Part shown: positions 1-8,281 of the stretch, one piece after another
How positions within the stretch are numbered: the first letter of the stretch is position 1
How the letters are laid out: each line of letters opens with the position of its first letter
Source of the DNA: Alteromonas sp. BMJM2
GTDB lineage: Bacteria; Pseudomonadota; Gammaproteobacteria; Enterobacterales; Alteromonadaceae
NCBI RefSeq assembly: GCF_027257845.1
Contig: NZ_JAPVOT010000002.1
Span: 310,001 to 374,000 of the forward strand
Direction: 5' to 3'
DNA: 64,000 nucleotides
Notes under the pieces: generated by a model
The model's database searches: none
Told to the model about the DNA's origin: nothing
Seen by the model: only the letters and a program-made list of their open reading frames with translations
Translations under genes and position numbers: made by a program

Positions 1-813
1 GACCGAAAGCATCTTGAGGAGAGGTTGGTCAGCGCTGATAAAATGGCAATGTTAGGCCAGCTTGCAGCCGGTATTGCCCACGAAATAAATAACCCTATAG
101 GTTACGTTCGAAGTAATACCGCAGTAGCGAAAGATATATTCAATGATTACCAGAGTGCACTAGATCAGATTGGAGACTTGTGTCGCGATGCGGGCGGTCA
201 TATAGCTGAAACCTTTCAAAAATTGGAAAAGGACTTCTCATTAGAAGATAGTGCAAAAGATATTGCGGAGATGTTTGAGGAATCCTCAGAAGGGATCGAA
301 CGGATAATAGATATAGTAAAAGCATTGCGAAGCTTTTCATACCCCAGTTCGGGAAATCTAGCGGATATCAGCGCGACAGAAGCAATGCAAACGGCAATCA
401 AACTAACGAATAACCTGCACCGCTATAAAAATACCGTCAATTTCAATGCGCCTGAGCACGATATACTATTTAAAGGTAATGCCGGTCAAATTCAGCAGGT
501 GCTTGTTAACTTTTTAACCAATGCCATTTACGCCACTGCACAAGGTAAAAGTATAACGTTAAGTATTGAAGTGGACGGACCTAAAGTACGCCTGATTGTA
601 GAAGATGAAGGTGAAGGTATGTCCCCTGAAGTGCTCAATAAAATATTTACGCCTTTCTTTACCACTAAGCCTCCTGGCGATGGAACAGGGTTAGGTATGT
701 CAATTTCACTGACTATTGTCGAAGAGCATAATGGAACGGTAGATATATACAGTACTGAGGGTGTGGGCACTCGGGTAGTTGTTACTTTTCCAATCGCGAC
801 AGGGGATAGTTAG
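1..813 (+). CDS. Sensor histidine kinase, C-terminal part (5' end outside window)
   Basis: The reading frame is open from base 1, so the protein begins outside the window; the TTG near base 25 is probably not its start. Visible are the phosphoacceptor H box (GQLAAGIAHEINNP), an N box (VLVNFLTNAIYAT), a G1 box (VEDEGEGM), an F box (FTPFFTTK) and a G2 box (GTGLGMSIS). This is the dimerisation plus HATPase_c transmitter of a soluble or membrane sensor kinase of the NtrB/ZraS-like HisKA type. About 100 residues between the H and N boxes form the dimerisation helices. No receiver domain follows in this part, and the input domain cannot be seen. The next gene downstream is a chemoreceptor, but 220 bases separate them, so a shared operon is not shown. 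Confidence 0.9.
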   Translation, partial: DRKHLEERLVSADKMAMLGQLAAGIAHEINNPIGYVRSNTAVAKDIFNDYQSALDQIGDLCRDAGGHIAETFQKLEKDFSLEDSAKDIAEMFEESSEGIERIIDIVKALRSFSYPSSGNLADISATEAMQTAIKLTNNLHRYKNTVNFNAPEHDILFKGNAGQIQQVLVNFLTNAIYATAQGKSITLSIEVDGPKVRLIVEDEGEGMSPEVLNKIFTPFFTTKPPGDGTGLGMSISLTIVEEHNGTVDIYSTEGVGTRVVVTFPIATGDS

Positions 814-1035
814 TTTTTTCACCAAATTCTTATGTCGACTGCAATCTTTGCAGCATTCCTTAGGTATTTGTCCTTGCTTCACATGCTCCCTCCTCTGTCA
901 AAACGCTGCAGCTAACCTTAATACGCGCTAAAGTTTCTTTAAAACTAGACGTTAACTAATATTGTTCTAGTCTTAAGTATTAGGAAGCAGTGTCGCATCA
1001 GCAGCACTGATGAGTTTTAGTGGAGCCCGCGTTTA

Positions 1036-2619
1036 ATGAGAAATAATCAGCCAGTTACTCAAAAAGAGTACAAGTTTCCTTCCCACTTCAGACTAATTTC
1101 GTCAACTGACCGGCGAGGGGTGATTCAGCATTGCAACGATGAATTTGTTGAAGCAAGTGGATTTGAGCGCGATGAGTTAATTGGTAAAAACCATAACTTA
1201 ATTCGCCATCCTGATATGCCACCCTCAGTATTTAAAGAAATGTGGTCAACCCTTGAGTCTGGACAATGCTGGCTTGGATTGGTTAAAAATAGACGCAAAA
1301 ATGGTGATCACTATTGGGTGTCTGCATTTGTCACGCCAGTCTACGATAAATCGACTATTGTGGGTTATGAATCAGTAAGGGTTCCAGCGCTAGCAGAGGA
1401 AGTGCAGCGTGCAACAGACATGTACGAGCGAATTCGCGCCGGCAAATCTGCAACATCAGTGTCTCATCAAATTGCACAGCGCTTTGGTCACGTTTGGCCC
1501 TCTCTACTGATTGGCCTTATTGCGGTGGCAGCGGTTTGGTTCACATCTAATGCAATAGCAGCAGCTATTTCATTCATTGCTTTGTTAGTGCTTATTAGTG
1601 CTCAGGCAGCGAAAACGCGAAGTGAGTGGGCAGAATTTCTTACGTTAAGCCCCGAAAGTTATAGTAATGATATTGTGGCTCAGACGTATTTTGCAGACGC
1701 CCCTCATATTGCACAGGCAAAACTGGTTCTTGGCTGTGAACTTGCCCGAATGCGAACAGCGCTTACCCGAATAAAAGATGCGTCAGCGGGGCTTGAAACT
1801 GTATCGCGAACTACTCACACTCAAGCTGAAAATACCAGTGCAGCCGTGGTACAGCAAAACCAGGCTACACAGCAAATAGCATCTGCGGTCACGCAAATGA
1901 GCCAAGCTATTCAAGAGGTTGCTGAGCGCGTAGAAAGCAATGCAAAGAGTGCGAAAACCGCAGCAATGAATGTGGATATGGGTAACCAAAAAGCCGAAGA
2001 GGCCATGCAAGCTATTGTGTCATTGCGCCGAGCAGTTGAATCAATTTCAGAAACCGTGACTGAGCTAGCGCAGTCAACCAGTGACATTGGCGAGGCCGCT
2101 AATATTATCTCCGCCATTGCAGAACAAACAAACCTATTAGCACTCAATGCGGCAATAGAAGCGGCTAGAGCTGGCGAGCAAGGCAGAGGCTTCGCCGTGG
2201 TTGCTGATGAGGTTAGAACGCTTGCCTCACGTACTCGAGACTCTACCGATAGAATTCATAATATTATTACTGAGCTTGCAGAGCGTTCAGACCGGGCAGT
2301 ACGAGTATCTACCGATGGATTGGCGTCGGCAGAGAAGGGAAGTTTAATTGTGGAAGAAACTCGCGGCGCCCTATTTGAAATTAATAACGCGGTAAGCGGT
2401 ATTGCGGACGCGACTGTTGAAATGTCGTCGGCGGTTGAAGAGCAAAGCACAGTAGCTGAGCACATTAATCAACAGCTTGTGGATGTTGCAGACGGTGCTG
2501 AGGAAACTCAACGTTCTTCAGAGGCCTCACTGGCCGCAAGCGATGATTTACGTGAAACCGTTAATCGTGTTCACGAGCTTATTTTGCGCTTTAGCACCGA
2601 CAAGCGGGTGGGAGAATAA
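1036..2619 (+). CDS. Aer-like PAS-domain methyl-accepting chemotaxis protein
   Basis: Energy or redox taxis receptor, 527 residues. The N-terminal PAS domain (about 15-120) closely resembles E. coli Aer, including the stretch around NLIRHPDMP and [13 protein letters not shown], where Aer binds FAD. A hydrophobic hairpin at about 150-190 anchors it to the inner membrane without a periplasmic domain. The C-terminal half is a long signalling coiled coil whose hairpin tip carries the conserved [19 protein letters not shown] motif that contacts CheA and CheW. The role is inferred from Aer: sensing the state of electron transport and steering swimming. A GGAG lies about 12 bases before the ATG, a rather long spacing. 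The gene converges on the ABC permease gene with only 14 bases between their ends. Confidence 0.92.
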   Translation: MRNNQPVTQKEYKFPSHFRLISSTDRRGVIQHCNDEFVEASGFERDELIGKNHNLIRHPDMPPSVFKEMWSTLESGQCWLGLVKNRRKNGDHYWVSAFVTPVYDKSTIVGYESVRVPALAEEVQRATDMYERIRAGKSATSVSHQIAQRFGHVWPSLLIGLIAVAAVWFTSNAIAAAISFIALLVLISAQAAKTRSEWAEFLTLSPESYSNDIVAQTYFADAPHIAQAKLVLGCELARMRTALTRIKDASAGLETVSRTTHTQAENTSAAVVQQNQATQQIASAVTQMSQAIQEVAERVESNAKSAKTAAMNVDMGNQKAEEAMQAIVSLRRAVESISETVTELAQSTSDIGEAANIISAIAEQTNLLALNAAIEAARAGEQGRGFAVVADEVRTLASRTRDSTDRIHNIITELAERSDRAVRVSTDGLASAEKGSLIVEETRGALFEINNAVSGIADATVEMSSAVEEQSTVAEHINQQLVDVADGAEETQRSSEASLAASDDLRETVNRVHELILRFSTDKRVGE

Positions 2620-2633
2620 CAGTAGCCCGCGTT

Positions 2634-4061
2634 TTATTGACCGTTTAATTCAGCGTGTAGGCCGCGTTTATACGCGGCATAGGCTGGAAAAAATGACACA
2701 ATGTACGTGCTTACTAATACAAGTATGACTATTCCTACGCTGTTTGAAGACAGAAGTGTACCGCTTAAAAATAAGCCAAATTCAGCGCTGAGCCATGGTT
2801 TGAGCACCGTGAGCAAGCCTGTCACTACTAACATACTGACACCACATCCAGCTAGCGTAATAAGCAACGCCTCTAGCTGCACCAATATAAGAAGGGCGGC
2901 TGGACTTGCGCCGATAGTACGAAGCACCGCGATTTCTTGATAACGCTCTCGCATGGTCGCCAATAGCATGGTGGCTAGGCCAATAAGGGCTGACACCACG
3001 ATAAGTGAAGACAACAGCAAAAGCAGCGCCTCCACATTTCCCATTATTTGCCAAAGCTCAGCAAGTGCCATGCCCGGCAGTATGGCGAGCACGGGTTCTT
3101 GGCTTCGCTGATTGAGTTGATATTGTAGTTGCAGAGCGGTTACGCGATTTTTAAGTCCCAGCATAACAGCAGATACAGATGAAATATTCTTGTTTTCAAC
3201 GTTCATCTCACCCATGCGTTGGCGCTCAGAATTCTCTTCGTGGGAATGGGAGCTATTATCACCCTCATGCCCAGCTTCTTCAGGCTCAGCTTCTCCATGA
3301 CTGATTCCTTTATGCTCACCGTTACCGTGAACAGCAGTTTCACCGTCAGTATGTGCGTGTGCCTGAGCATGTATGTTTGACGGGCGCTGGATGGATTGGT
3401 ATGGCTTAACTATGCCGGACGGGCCAGCATGCTCATGGGCTTTTTCAAGGCCAATAAGCGTGACATACACCGCTTTATCAACAGGTGTGCCTGTTTTCTC
3501 TAACACGCCGGTTACTGAAAAAGGAAAGCCGTCGTGCTGACGAAAGGACACATTACCTAAGCCATGAGATATCACAATACTATCGTCAACGCGGTAACCT
3601 AAAGACTCAGCAACGTCAGCACCAATAACTGCCGCGCCCACGTGGGCGAACGGGCCACCTTCAGCAAACACCAAAGGCTGTTTATCGCCGTATTTGAAAT
3701 GCTCAAAGTAAGCATTTGTGGTGCCGATGACGCGATATCCGCTGTGTGCATCACCAAGCGATAAGGGAATTAGCCAAGATACACGGGGGTCGCTGTTGAG
3801 CGAGCTAACGCTGTCCCAACTAATCCCTTTCGACGGTGTGGTTAAGTTAAAGACAGACGACAGCAATAAATTAAGCTGGCCGCTTGGCGCTCCTACAATC
3901 ACATCAACACCCGACACCGTGCGCGTGAAACTGTCTTTCACCTGAGTACGAATAATGTCTACGCTAAGTAGTAAACTCACACTGATTACAATGCTAACCA
4001 GCGTGAGAAGTGCAGTATTTTTGCGGCGTTTTACGCTTTCTATTGCGATTGTGGTTAACAC
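2634..4061 (-). CDS. FtsX/MacB-type ABC transporter permease with His-rich periplasmic segment
   Basis: Inner-membrane permease of 475 residues. One transmembrane helix lies near the N-terminus (about 15-35), followed by a large periplasmic domain of about 300 residues. Three more helices lie at about 345-370, 390-420 and 435-455, which is the MacB/LolCE/FtsX topology. Residues about 209-274 form a hydrophilic loop rich in His, Glu and Gly with roughly a dozen histidines, suggesting binding of zinc or another divalent metal. It follows its ATPase gene with a 7-base overlap, so translation is probably coupled. Pairs like this occur beside zinc-regulated genes in Vibrio and relatives (the zrg-type loci), but no DUF2796 partner is present here, so a link to zinc is inference. 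The substrate could also be lipoprotein or peptide. Confidence 0.82.
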   Translation of the reverse strand: MLTTIAIESVKRRKNTALLTLVSIVISVSLLLSVDIIRTQVKDSFTRTVSGVDVIVGAPSGQLNLLLSSVFNLTTPSKGISWDSVSSLNSDPRVSWLIPLSLGDAHSGYRVIGTTNAYFEHFKYGDKQPLVFAEGGPFAHVGAAVIGADVAESLGYRVDDSIVISHGLGNVSFRQHDGFPFSVTGVLEKTGTPVDKAVYVTLIGLEKAHEHAGPSGIVKPYQSIQRPSNIHAQAHAHTDGETAVHGNGEHKGISHGEAEPEEAGHEGDNSSHSHEENSERQRMGEMNVENKNISSVSAVMLGLKNRVTALQLQYQLNQRSQEPVLAILPGMALAELWQIMGNVEALLLLLSSLIVVSALIGLATMLLATMRERYQEIAVLRTIGASPAALLILVQLEALLITLAGCGVSMLVVTGLLTVLKPWLSAEFGLFLSGTLLSSNSVGIVILVLVSTYIVSFFPAYAAYKRGLHAELNGQ

Positions 4062-4834
4062 GGGAATGCGCTCCTAGAAGCAGTAGGCACATCAGTGACT
4101 TCACGGTGATTCGGGGTGAATTGCTGCATATTAATATGCGATGAGAAATATTTCTTTAAGTATGGGTCGTGACTAACAAAAACTAACGCACTGTTTTTGG
4201 CGAGTTTTTTTAGCACGTCCATGAAGCTATCTCTCGCTTTGGCATCAAGGGCTGATGTGGGCTCATCGACAATTAAGATATCAGGGGTATTGATAAGTGC
4301 GCGAGCAATGGCAACGCGCTGCTGTTGACCCACGCTTAGGGTGTCTGCTTTTGCATTTAACAGTTGGTGTGAAAGCTGTAAGTCGTTAAGTAGCGTCAAT
4401 ATTCGCTCATCTAGGGCCTTGTCCTTTATATTTGCACCGGCAAAATAGAGAGCGGCCTCAATATTTTGTTTAACAGACAGGTATGGAATGAGATTAAACT
4501 GCTGAAACACAACGCCAATATTGTTAGCGCGAAATCGATCCCGCTGCTTATTAGAAAGCGCAGAAAAAGGCTGTTCTAAGAGAGATATTTTACCGCTGCT
4601 AGGTGTCAGTGTGCCGCTTAGCAGGTTTAAAAACGTGCTTTTTCCGCTTCCCGATGGACCAGAAAGAAACACATGCTCTCCACGGTACAAATGCCACTGC
4701 TCTATTTCAATAAAAGGGCCGGATCTTTCATGATGAGCAGTGTTATGGGAAAAACTAACGTTATCTATAGCAATGGCAATGCTATAAGAACCGTTTGTCT
4801 TTGGGCTTTCTGTTGCACCAACGCCAACTTTCAC
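4055..4834 (-). CDS. ABC transporter ATP-binding protein (LolD/MacB-like)
   Basis: ATPase partner of the downstream permease, 259 residues. Walker A is GPSGSGKSTFLN, the signature is LSVGQQQRVAIARAL, Walker B is ILIVDEPTSALD, and an H-loop lies at VFVSHD. The Q-loop sits in VVFQQFNLIPYLS, typical of the LolD/MacB group. Translation starts at GTG, supported by a GAGGAG about 8 bases upstream. The N-terminus is about 20 residues longer than in LolD. The gene is the first of a two-gene operon with overlapping coding regions. The substrate is not evident; see the permease entry. Confidence 0.88.
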   Translation of the reverse strand: MKVGVGATESPKTNGSYSIAIAIDNVSFSHNTAHHERSGPFIEIEQWHLYRGEHVFLSGPSGSGKSTFLNLLSGTLTPSSGKISLLEQPFSALSNKQRDRFRANNIGVVFQQFNLIPYLSVKQNIEAALYFAGANIKDKALDERILTLLNDLQLSHQLLNAKADTLSVGQQQRVAIARALINTPDILIVDEPTSALDAKARDSFMDVLKKLAKNSALVFVSHDPYLKKYFSSHINMQQFTPNHREVTDVPTASRSAFPC

Positions 4835-4955
4835 GCTAACTCCTCACTACAATCTCAATCTTCATTCTTCTATATTATCGAATAACGATGTGACTTACAT
4901 GTCTTAGATGTTCAGCCCTCATCAAGATGATTGAGATAATAGGTTATAGCAAGCA

Positions 4956-5019
4956 TGCCCTAGCTTTAGGGCAGCTTAATATAAAGGCAGGAGCAAGCGC
5001 AGTATAAAGCACGCGTGCT
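4956..5019. other. Two short inverted repeats downstream of yebG
   Basis: A 7-bp stem with a 4-base loop lies at 4956-4973 (TGCCCTA/TAGGGCA), and a perfect 12-bp palindrome, AGCACGCGTGCT, lies at 5008-5019, just past the yebG stop. Neither has a clear T-run on the yebG strand, so termination is possible but not shown. Confidence 0.3.
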
Positions 5020-5031
5020 AAAGGCGGTTTG

Positions 5032-5319
5032 CTAGCCGTTAGCTTTGAGTTTTACCACTTCAGCGCTTTCGTCTTCAAGCACGCTTTCTGCAGACGAGCC
5101 TTTAAATATTTTACTGATCTTATCTTTGTTTTTAGACAGCAAGATTGAGAGTTCTTCTAACGCTCTGTCGTCAAGACCAATACCCTTTGCTTGGATATAT
5201 TGCGCTAAGTTATCTGCTGCATCGAGCATCTTATCGTACTGATCAGCTTCTTTTTTGTCGGTAGTTACCAATTTTTCTACCCCTTTGTGCGTAACAACAT
5301 ACTGTGTGGTAATGGCCAT
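5032..5319 (-). CDS. yebG: YebG family SOS-induced protein
   Basis: Small cytoplasmic protein of 95 residues, against 96 in E. coli YebG. The family core is visible: an N-terminal YVVTHKGVEKL strand pair, then KKEADQYDKMLDAADNLAQYI, closely matching the E. coli protein. The molecular function in the DNA damage response is not established. The open frame extends 23 codons further upstream, but the ATG at 5319 is preceded by AAGGGGA at good spacing and matches the family N-terminus, so that start is preferred. A consensus LexA box lies about 48 bases upstream. The acidic, low-complexity C-terminal tail is normal for this family. Confidence 0.9.
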   Translation of the reverse strand: MAITTQYVVTHKGVEKLVTTDKKEADQYDKMLDAADNLAQYIQAKGIGLDDRALEELSILLSKNKDKISKIFKGSSAESVLEDESAEVVKLKANG

Positions 5320-5366
5320 GGTAGGTCCCCTTATTTTTAAGTTCAAAGAAACTCTACAGTATTTTA

Positions 5367-5382
5367 CTGTATAAATAAACAG
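5367..5382 (-). promoter_or_regulatory. LexA (SOS) box of yebG
   Basis: The sequence CTGTATAAATAAACAG matches the gammaproteobacterial LexA operator pattern CTGT-N8-ACAG exactly, with an AT-rich spacer. It sits 48-63 bases upstream of the yebG start, where it would overlap the promoter. yebG is a classical SOS gene in E. coli, which supports the call. Confidence 0.87.
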
Positions 5383-5664
5383 TCTCAAGGTTGATTTTTC
5401 TTCGCTTCGTACTATTTAATATTAGCTTTTTAAAATGTACGGTGTGTAGAGTACTCGGGACGTCACAGCCAATTCACAAACATAAATAACACCTTTTATT
5501 TTGTAGGGTTCAGTGTCACCATATAGATGGGGACAATGCTAATTCCATGGCGATGCTGCTTTTTCTTCAATGGCCTATTAAGAAACCAATTAAGAGTAAA
5601 AAAACAGATTGAGAATAAAGAATAGATTGAGAAACGGAATACTCAAAAATGGAGAAAGCTGGCT

Positions 5665-6837
5665 GTGAGCATAAAAGCCCCAAAGGATATTAGCGTTATA
5701 CAAACTATTGATGTTATTCCGCACATTATGGAAATGCTTGCGGATGTAACAGGATTACGATTTATTTGTGTGGCTCGAGTAACCAAACAAGAATGGACTA
5801 TGTGTTCTGTGCTCGACCGTATCGAGTTCAATCTGAACCCAGGTGACAAGCTTGATATACAAACCACCTTCTGTAATTCGGTAAGAATTTCTCAGCAGCC
5901 CATTATTATTGAACATGCGTCTGAAGACGACGAATTTAAGCGAAGCCCTATCCCACAAATGTATGGCTTTGAAAGCTATTTTTCATACCCTATATACGAT
6001 ACTGACGGCAATTTTTTTGGCACTATTTGCGGCTTAGACCCTTGTCCTGCAACGCTTAAAACCGAACTTATTACTAATCAGATATCTTCTTTCGCCGCAC
6101 TCATCTCTCGCCAAATCAAAATAAGCGAGGCCTTCGAGGACACCAAAGCGGCTCTTCTTGACGAGCAGTCAGCAGCTAAGTTGCGCGAGCAATACATTGC
6201 TATTTTAGGGCACGATATTAGAACGCCTCTATCGTCACTAAAAATGGGGATCGACTTTTTATCTGATATTATTCAAGACGATACGGCCAAAAACGTACTA
6301 ACACGTATGGATAACAGTGCAAGTAGGATGTCTAGGCTGATATCAGATGTTATGGATTTCACCCATGGCAAAATGGGAAGTCGTATTCCCCTTAACACGC
6401 AGTATGTTGACAACCTCAATAGCGCTTTACTGCATACAGTGTCAGAGCTAGCGCTGCTGCATGAGCAGTGCAATATACAATGCGATATCAATGTAGAGGG
6501 TAAGGTGCATTGCGACCCTCAACGGATTAGCCAAGTACTGTCTAACCTTTTAATTAACGCCATTGTGCATGGCGATGTTACCCGGCCGATTCAGGTGAAT
6601 GGGAATATTATTGATAATAGCTTGGTCGTCCGAGTTTCCAATCACGGAGACGCCATTTCATCCGGTGCAATGTCACGGCTATTTCAGCCATTTTGGCGAC
6701 AGCAAGATCACCGAGATACAGGCGGCCTAGGGCTTGGGCTTTTTATAGCATCGCAAATTTGTAGCGCTCACAACGGAACGTTAACCGTAGAATCAGATGC
6801 TTCGAAAACAGAATTCTTGCTGAAAATTCCTATTTAA
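5665..6837 (+). CDS. GAF-domain sensor histidine kinase
   Basis: Cytoplasmic sensor kinase of 390 residues without transmembrane helices. The N-terminal GAF domain (about 15-155) contains the typical FESYFSYPIYDTDGNFFGTICGLD pattern. A linker helix leads to the H box (YIAILGHDIRTPLSSL, phosphoacceptor His near residue 188). The catalytic domain shows an N box (LSNLLINAIVHGD) and a G2 box (GGLGLGLFIAS); the G1 box is weak (VRVSNHGD). GTG at 5665 is used as the start because it follows a GGAG and fits the frame. No cognate response regulator is adjacent, so it is an orphan kinase. GAF ligand and partner are unknown. Confidence 0.9.
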   Translation: MSIKAPKDISVIQTIDVIPHIMEMLADVTGLRFICVARVTKQEWTMCSVLDRIEFNLNPGDKLDIQTTFCNSVRISQQPIIIEHASEDDEFKRSPIPQMYGFESYFSYPIYDTDGNFFGTICGLDPCPATLKTELITNQISSFAALISRQIKISEAFEDTKAALLDEQSAAKLREQYIAILGHDIRTPLSSLKMGIDFLSDIIQDDTAKNVLTRMDNSASRMSRLISDVMDFTHGKMGSRIPLNTQYVDNLNSALLHTVSELALLHEQCNIQCDINVEGKVHCDPQRISQVLSNLLINAIVHGDVTRPIQVNGNIIDNSLVVRVSNHGDAISSGAMSRLFQPFWRQQDHRDTGGLGLGLFIASQICSAHNGTLTVESDASKTEFLLKIPI

Positions 6838-6904
6838 GCCACCCCCTAACAACGGTAAGGCTGACATCACCTCTATAGTAATAAAAGATGGCTGTGATTA
6901 ATGC

Positions 6905-6933
6905 TTGTGCAATTTGTATGGTATGCGTATAAT
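6905..6933 (+). promoter_or_regulatory. Sigma-70 promoter of rpsF-rpsR-rplI
   Basis: A -35 element TTGTGC (6905-6910) and a perfect -10 element TATAAT (6928-6933) are separated by exactly 17 bp. The -10 is followed by the GC-rich stretch GCGCGCCC, the discriminator type linked to stringent (ppGpp/DksA) control of translation genes. The expected transcript would have a leader of about 75 nt before rpsF. Confidence 0.75.
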
Positions 6934-6974
6934 GCGCGCCCTTACAGCCATCCCAATTCGTTCCTTGTCTCCAT

Positions 6975-7017
6975 ACAGTTGGCTGTACTGTCGAGGCTAC
7001 AACCGTAAGGAGCTATA
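6975..7017 (+). promoter_or_regulatory. Possible S6:S18 autoregulatory leader of rpsF
   Basis: The leader just before rpsF contains a small hairpin (ACAG/CTGT, 6975-6986) and a second possible stem, GGCT (6995-6998) with AGCT (7011-7014), whose loop contains CCG at 7003-7005 and the ribosome binding site AAGGAG. In many bacteria the S6:S18 complex represses this operon by binding a CCG-containing bulge in the rpsF leader. The fold here is only loosely similar. Confidence 0.3.
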
Positions 7018-7419
7018 ATGCGTCATTACGAAATCGTATTTATGGTTCACCCTGATCAGAGTGAACAAGTACCTGGTATGATCGAGCGTTATACTACTAT
7101 TCTTAAGCAAGACGGTGGTCAGATTCATCGTTTAGAAGATTGGGGCCGTCGTCAGTTGGCTTACCCAATTGAAAAGCTGCACAAAGCACACTACGTACTC
7201 ATCAATGCTGAAGCTTCTGCTGAAGCCGTTGACGAATTGGAAAATGCTTTCCGTTTCAATGACGTGATCTTGCGTAACATGGTAATGCGCACTAAAAACG
7301 CTGTTACCGAGCCTTCTCCAATGATGAAAGAAGAGCCTCGCCGTGAGCGTCGTGAAGATTCTGCACCTCGCACAGAGCGCGCAGAAAAGAAAACTGAAAC
7401 CACTGAAGACAACGCTTAA
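7018..7419 (+). CDS. rpsF: 30S ribosomal protein S6
   Basis: Protein S6 of the small ribosomal subunit platform, 133 residues, which binds 16S rRNA together with S18. The start [18 protein letters not shown] and the segment [19 protein letters not shown] are diagnostic. The C-terminal tail is Glu/Arg/Lys-rich; in E. coli the tail is glutamylated by RimK. An AAGGAG lies at good distance from the ATG. rpsR follows after only 11 bases, so the priB gene found between them in enterobacteria is absent. Confidence 0.98.
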   Translation: MRHYEIVFMVHPDQSEQVPGMIERYTTILKQDGGQIHRLEDWGRRQLAYPIEKLHKAHYVLINAEASAEAVDELENAFRFNDVILRNMVMRTKNAVTEPSPMMKEEPRRERREDSAPRTERAEKKTETTEDNA

Positions 7420-7430
7420 GGAGATCACCC

Positions 7431-7658
7431 ATGGCTCGTTTTTTCAGACGTCGTAAGTTCTGCCGTTTTACAGCAGAAGGTGTGACCGAAATAGATTACA
7501 AAGATATCGCTACTCTTAAGAACTATATCACTGAGAGCGGTAAAATTGTCCCTAGTCGTATTACTGGTACTAGCGCAAAATATCAGCGTCAGTTGTCATC
7601 TGCGATCAAGCGCGCACGTTTTCTTGCGTTGCTTCCGTACACTGATTCACACAAGTAA
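7431..7658 (+). CDS. rpsR: 30S ribosomal protein S18
   Basis: Protein S18, 75 residues, the usual length. The start [13 protein letters not shown] and the region [18 protein letters not shown] are near-identical to the gammaproteobacterial protein. It forms the S6:S18 dimer on the 30S platform. It is the second gene of the operon, with an AAGGAG just upstream at the end of rpsF. Confidence 0.98.
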   Translation: MARFFRRRKFCRFTAEGVTEIDYKDIATLKNYITESGKIVPSRITGTSAKYQRQLSSAIKRARFLALLPYTDSHK

Positions 7659-7684
7659 TTTGGCGAACTTAAGGGGTAGCTTAG

Positions 7685-8137
7685 ATGAACATCATCCTAC
7701 TAGATAAAATCGCCAATCTTGGCGGCTTGGGCGACCAAGTGACTGTAAAGTCTGGTTATGCTCGTAACTTCCTTTTCCCACAGGGTAAAGCGGTTCCTGC
7801 AACTAAAGACAACGTTGAAAAGTTCGAAGCACGTCGTGCCGATCTTGAAGCGAAAATTGCTGAGCAGCTAGCTGCTGCAAACGCAAGCGCTGAAAAAATC
7901 AACGAGTTGGCTGAAGTTACAATTGCTGCACCTGCTGGTGACGAAGGCAAGTTGTTTGGCTCTGTTGGTACTCGTGACATCGCTGATGCAATTACTGCAG
8001 CTGGCGTCGAAGTACAAAAAGCACAGGTTAAACTACCTACCGGTACACTTCGTGAAACTGGTGAGTACGACATCGACGTACAGATTCACTCTGATGTAAC
8101 CACTTCAATTAAAGTGATCATCATTGCTGAAGCGTAA
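7685..8137 (+). CDS. rplI: 50S ribosomal protein L9
   Basis: Protein L9 of the large subunit, 150 residues. The N-terminal rRNA-binding domain begins [22 protein letters not shown] with the family motif [14 protein letters not shown] central helix links it to the C-terminal domain, where [16 protein letters not shown] is typical. It is the last gene of the ribosomal operon and is followed at once by a strong terminator. Confidence 0.98.
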   Translation: MNIILLDKIANLGGLGDQVTVKSGYARNFLFPQGKAVPATKDNVEKFEARRADLEAKIAEQLAAANASAEKINELAEVTIAAPAGDEGKLFGSVGTRDIADAITAAGVEVQKAQVKLPTGTLRETGEYDIDVQIHSDVTTSIKVIIIAEA

Positions 8138-8153
8138 GCGTTCATGTAATTAG

Positions 8154-8181
8154 AAAAACCGCTCTTATGAGCGGTTTTTTT
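8154..8181 (+). terminator. Rho-independent terminator after rplI
   Basis: Perfect 8-bp stem AACCGCTC/GAGCGGTT with a 4-base TTAT loop, flanked by A5 on the left and a run of seven T on the right. It ends the rpsF-rpsR-rplI transcript. Confidence 0.92.
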
Positions 8182-8281
8182 ATGCCTGAAAATCACAAAA
8201 TAATTACTTACGTTTTTATACTTGTGCTTGGTAGCGAATAAACACAATACTATCATTGTATTAGTTATTTTTGAGGTGGCT

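Noticed and set aside
4835-4900. Zur box upstream of the ABC operon
   Set aside because: The AT-rich TATATTATCGAATAA stretch only loosely resembles a Zur operator; too weak to call.
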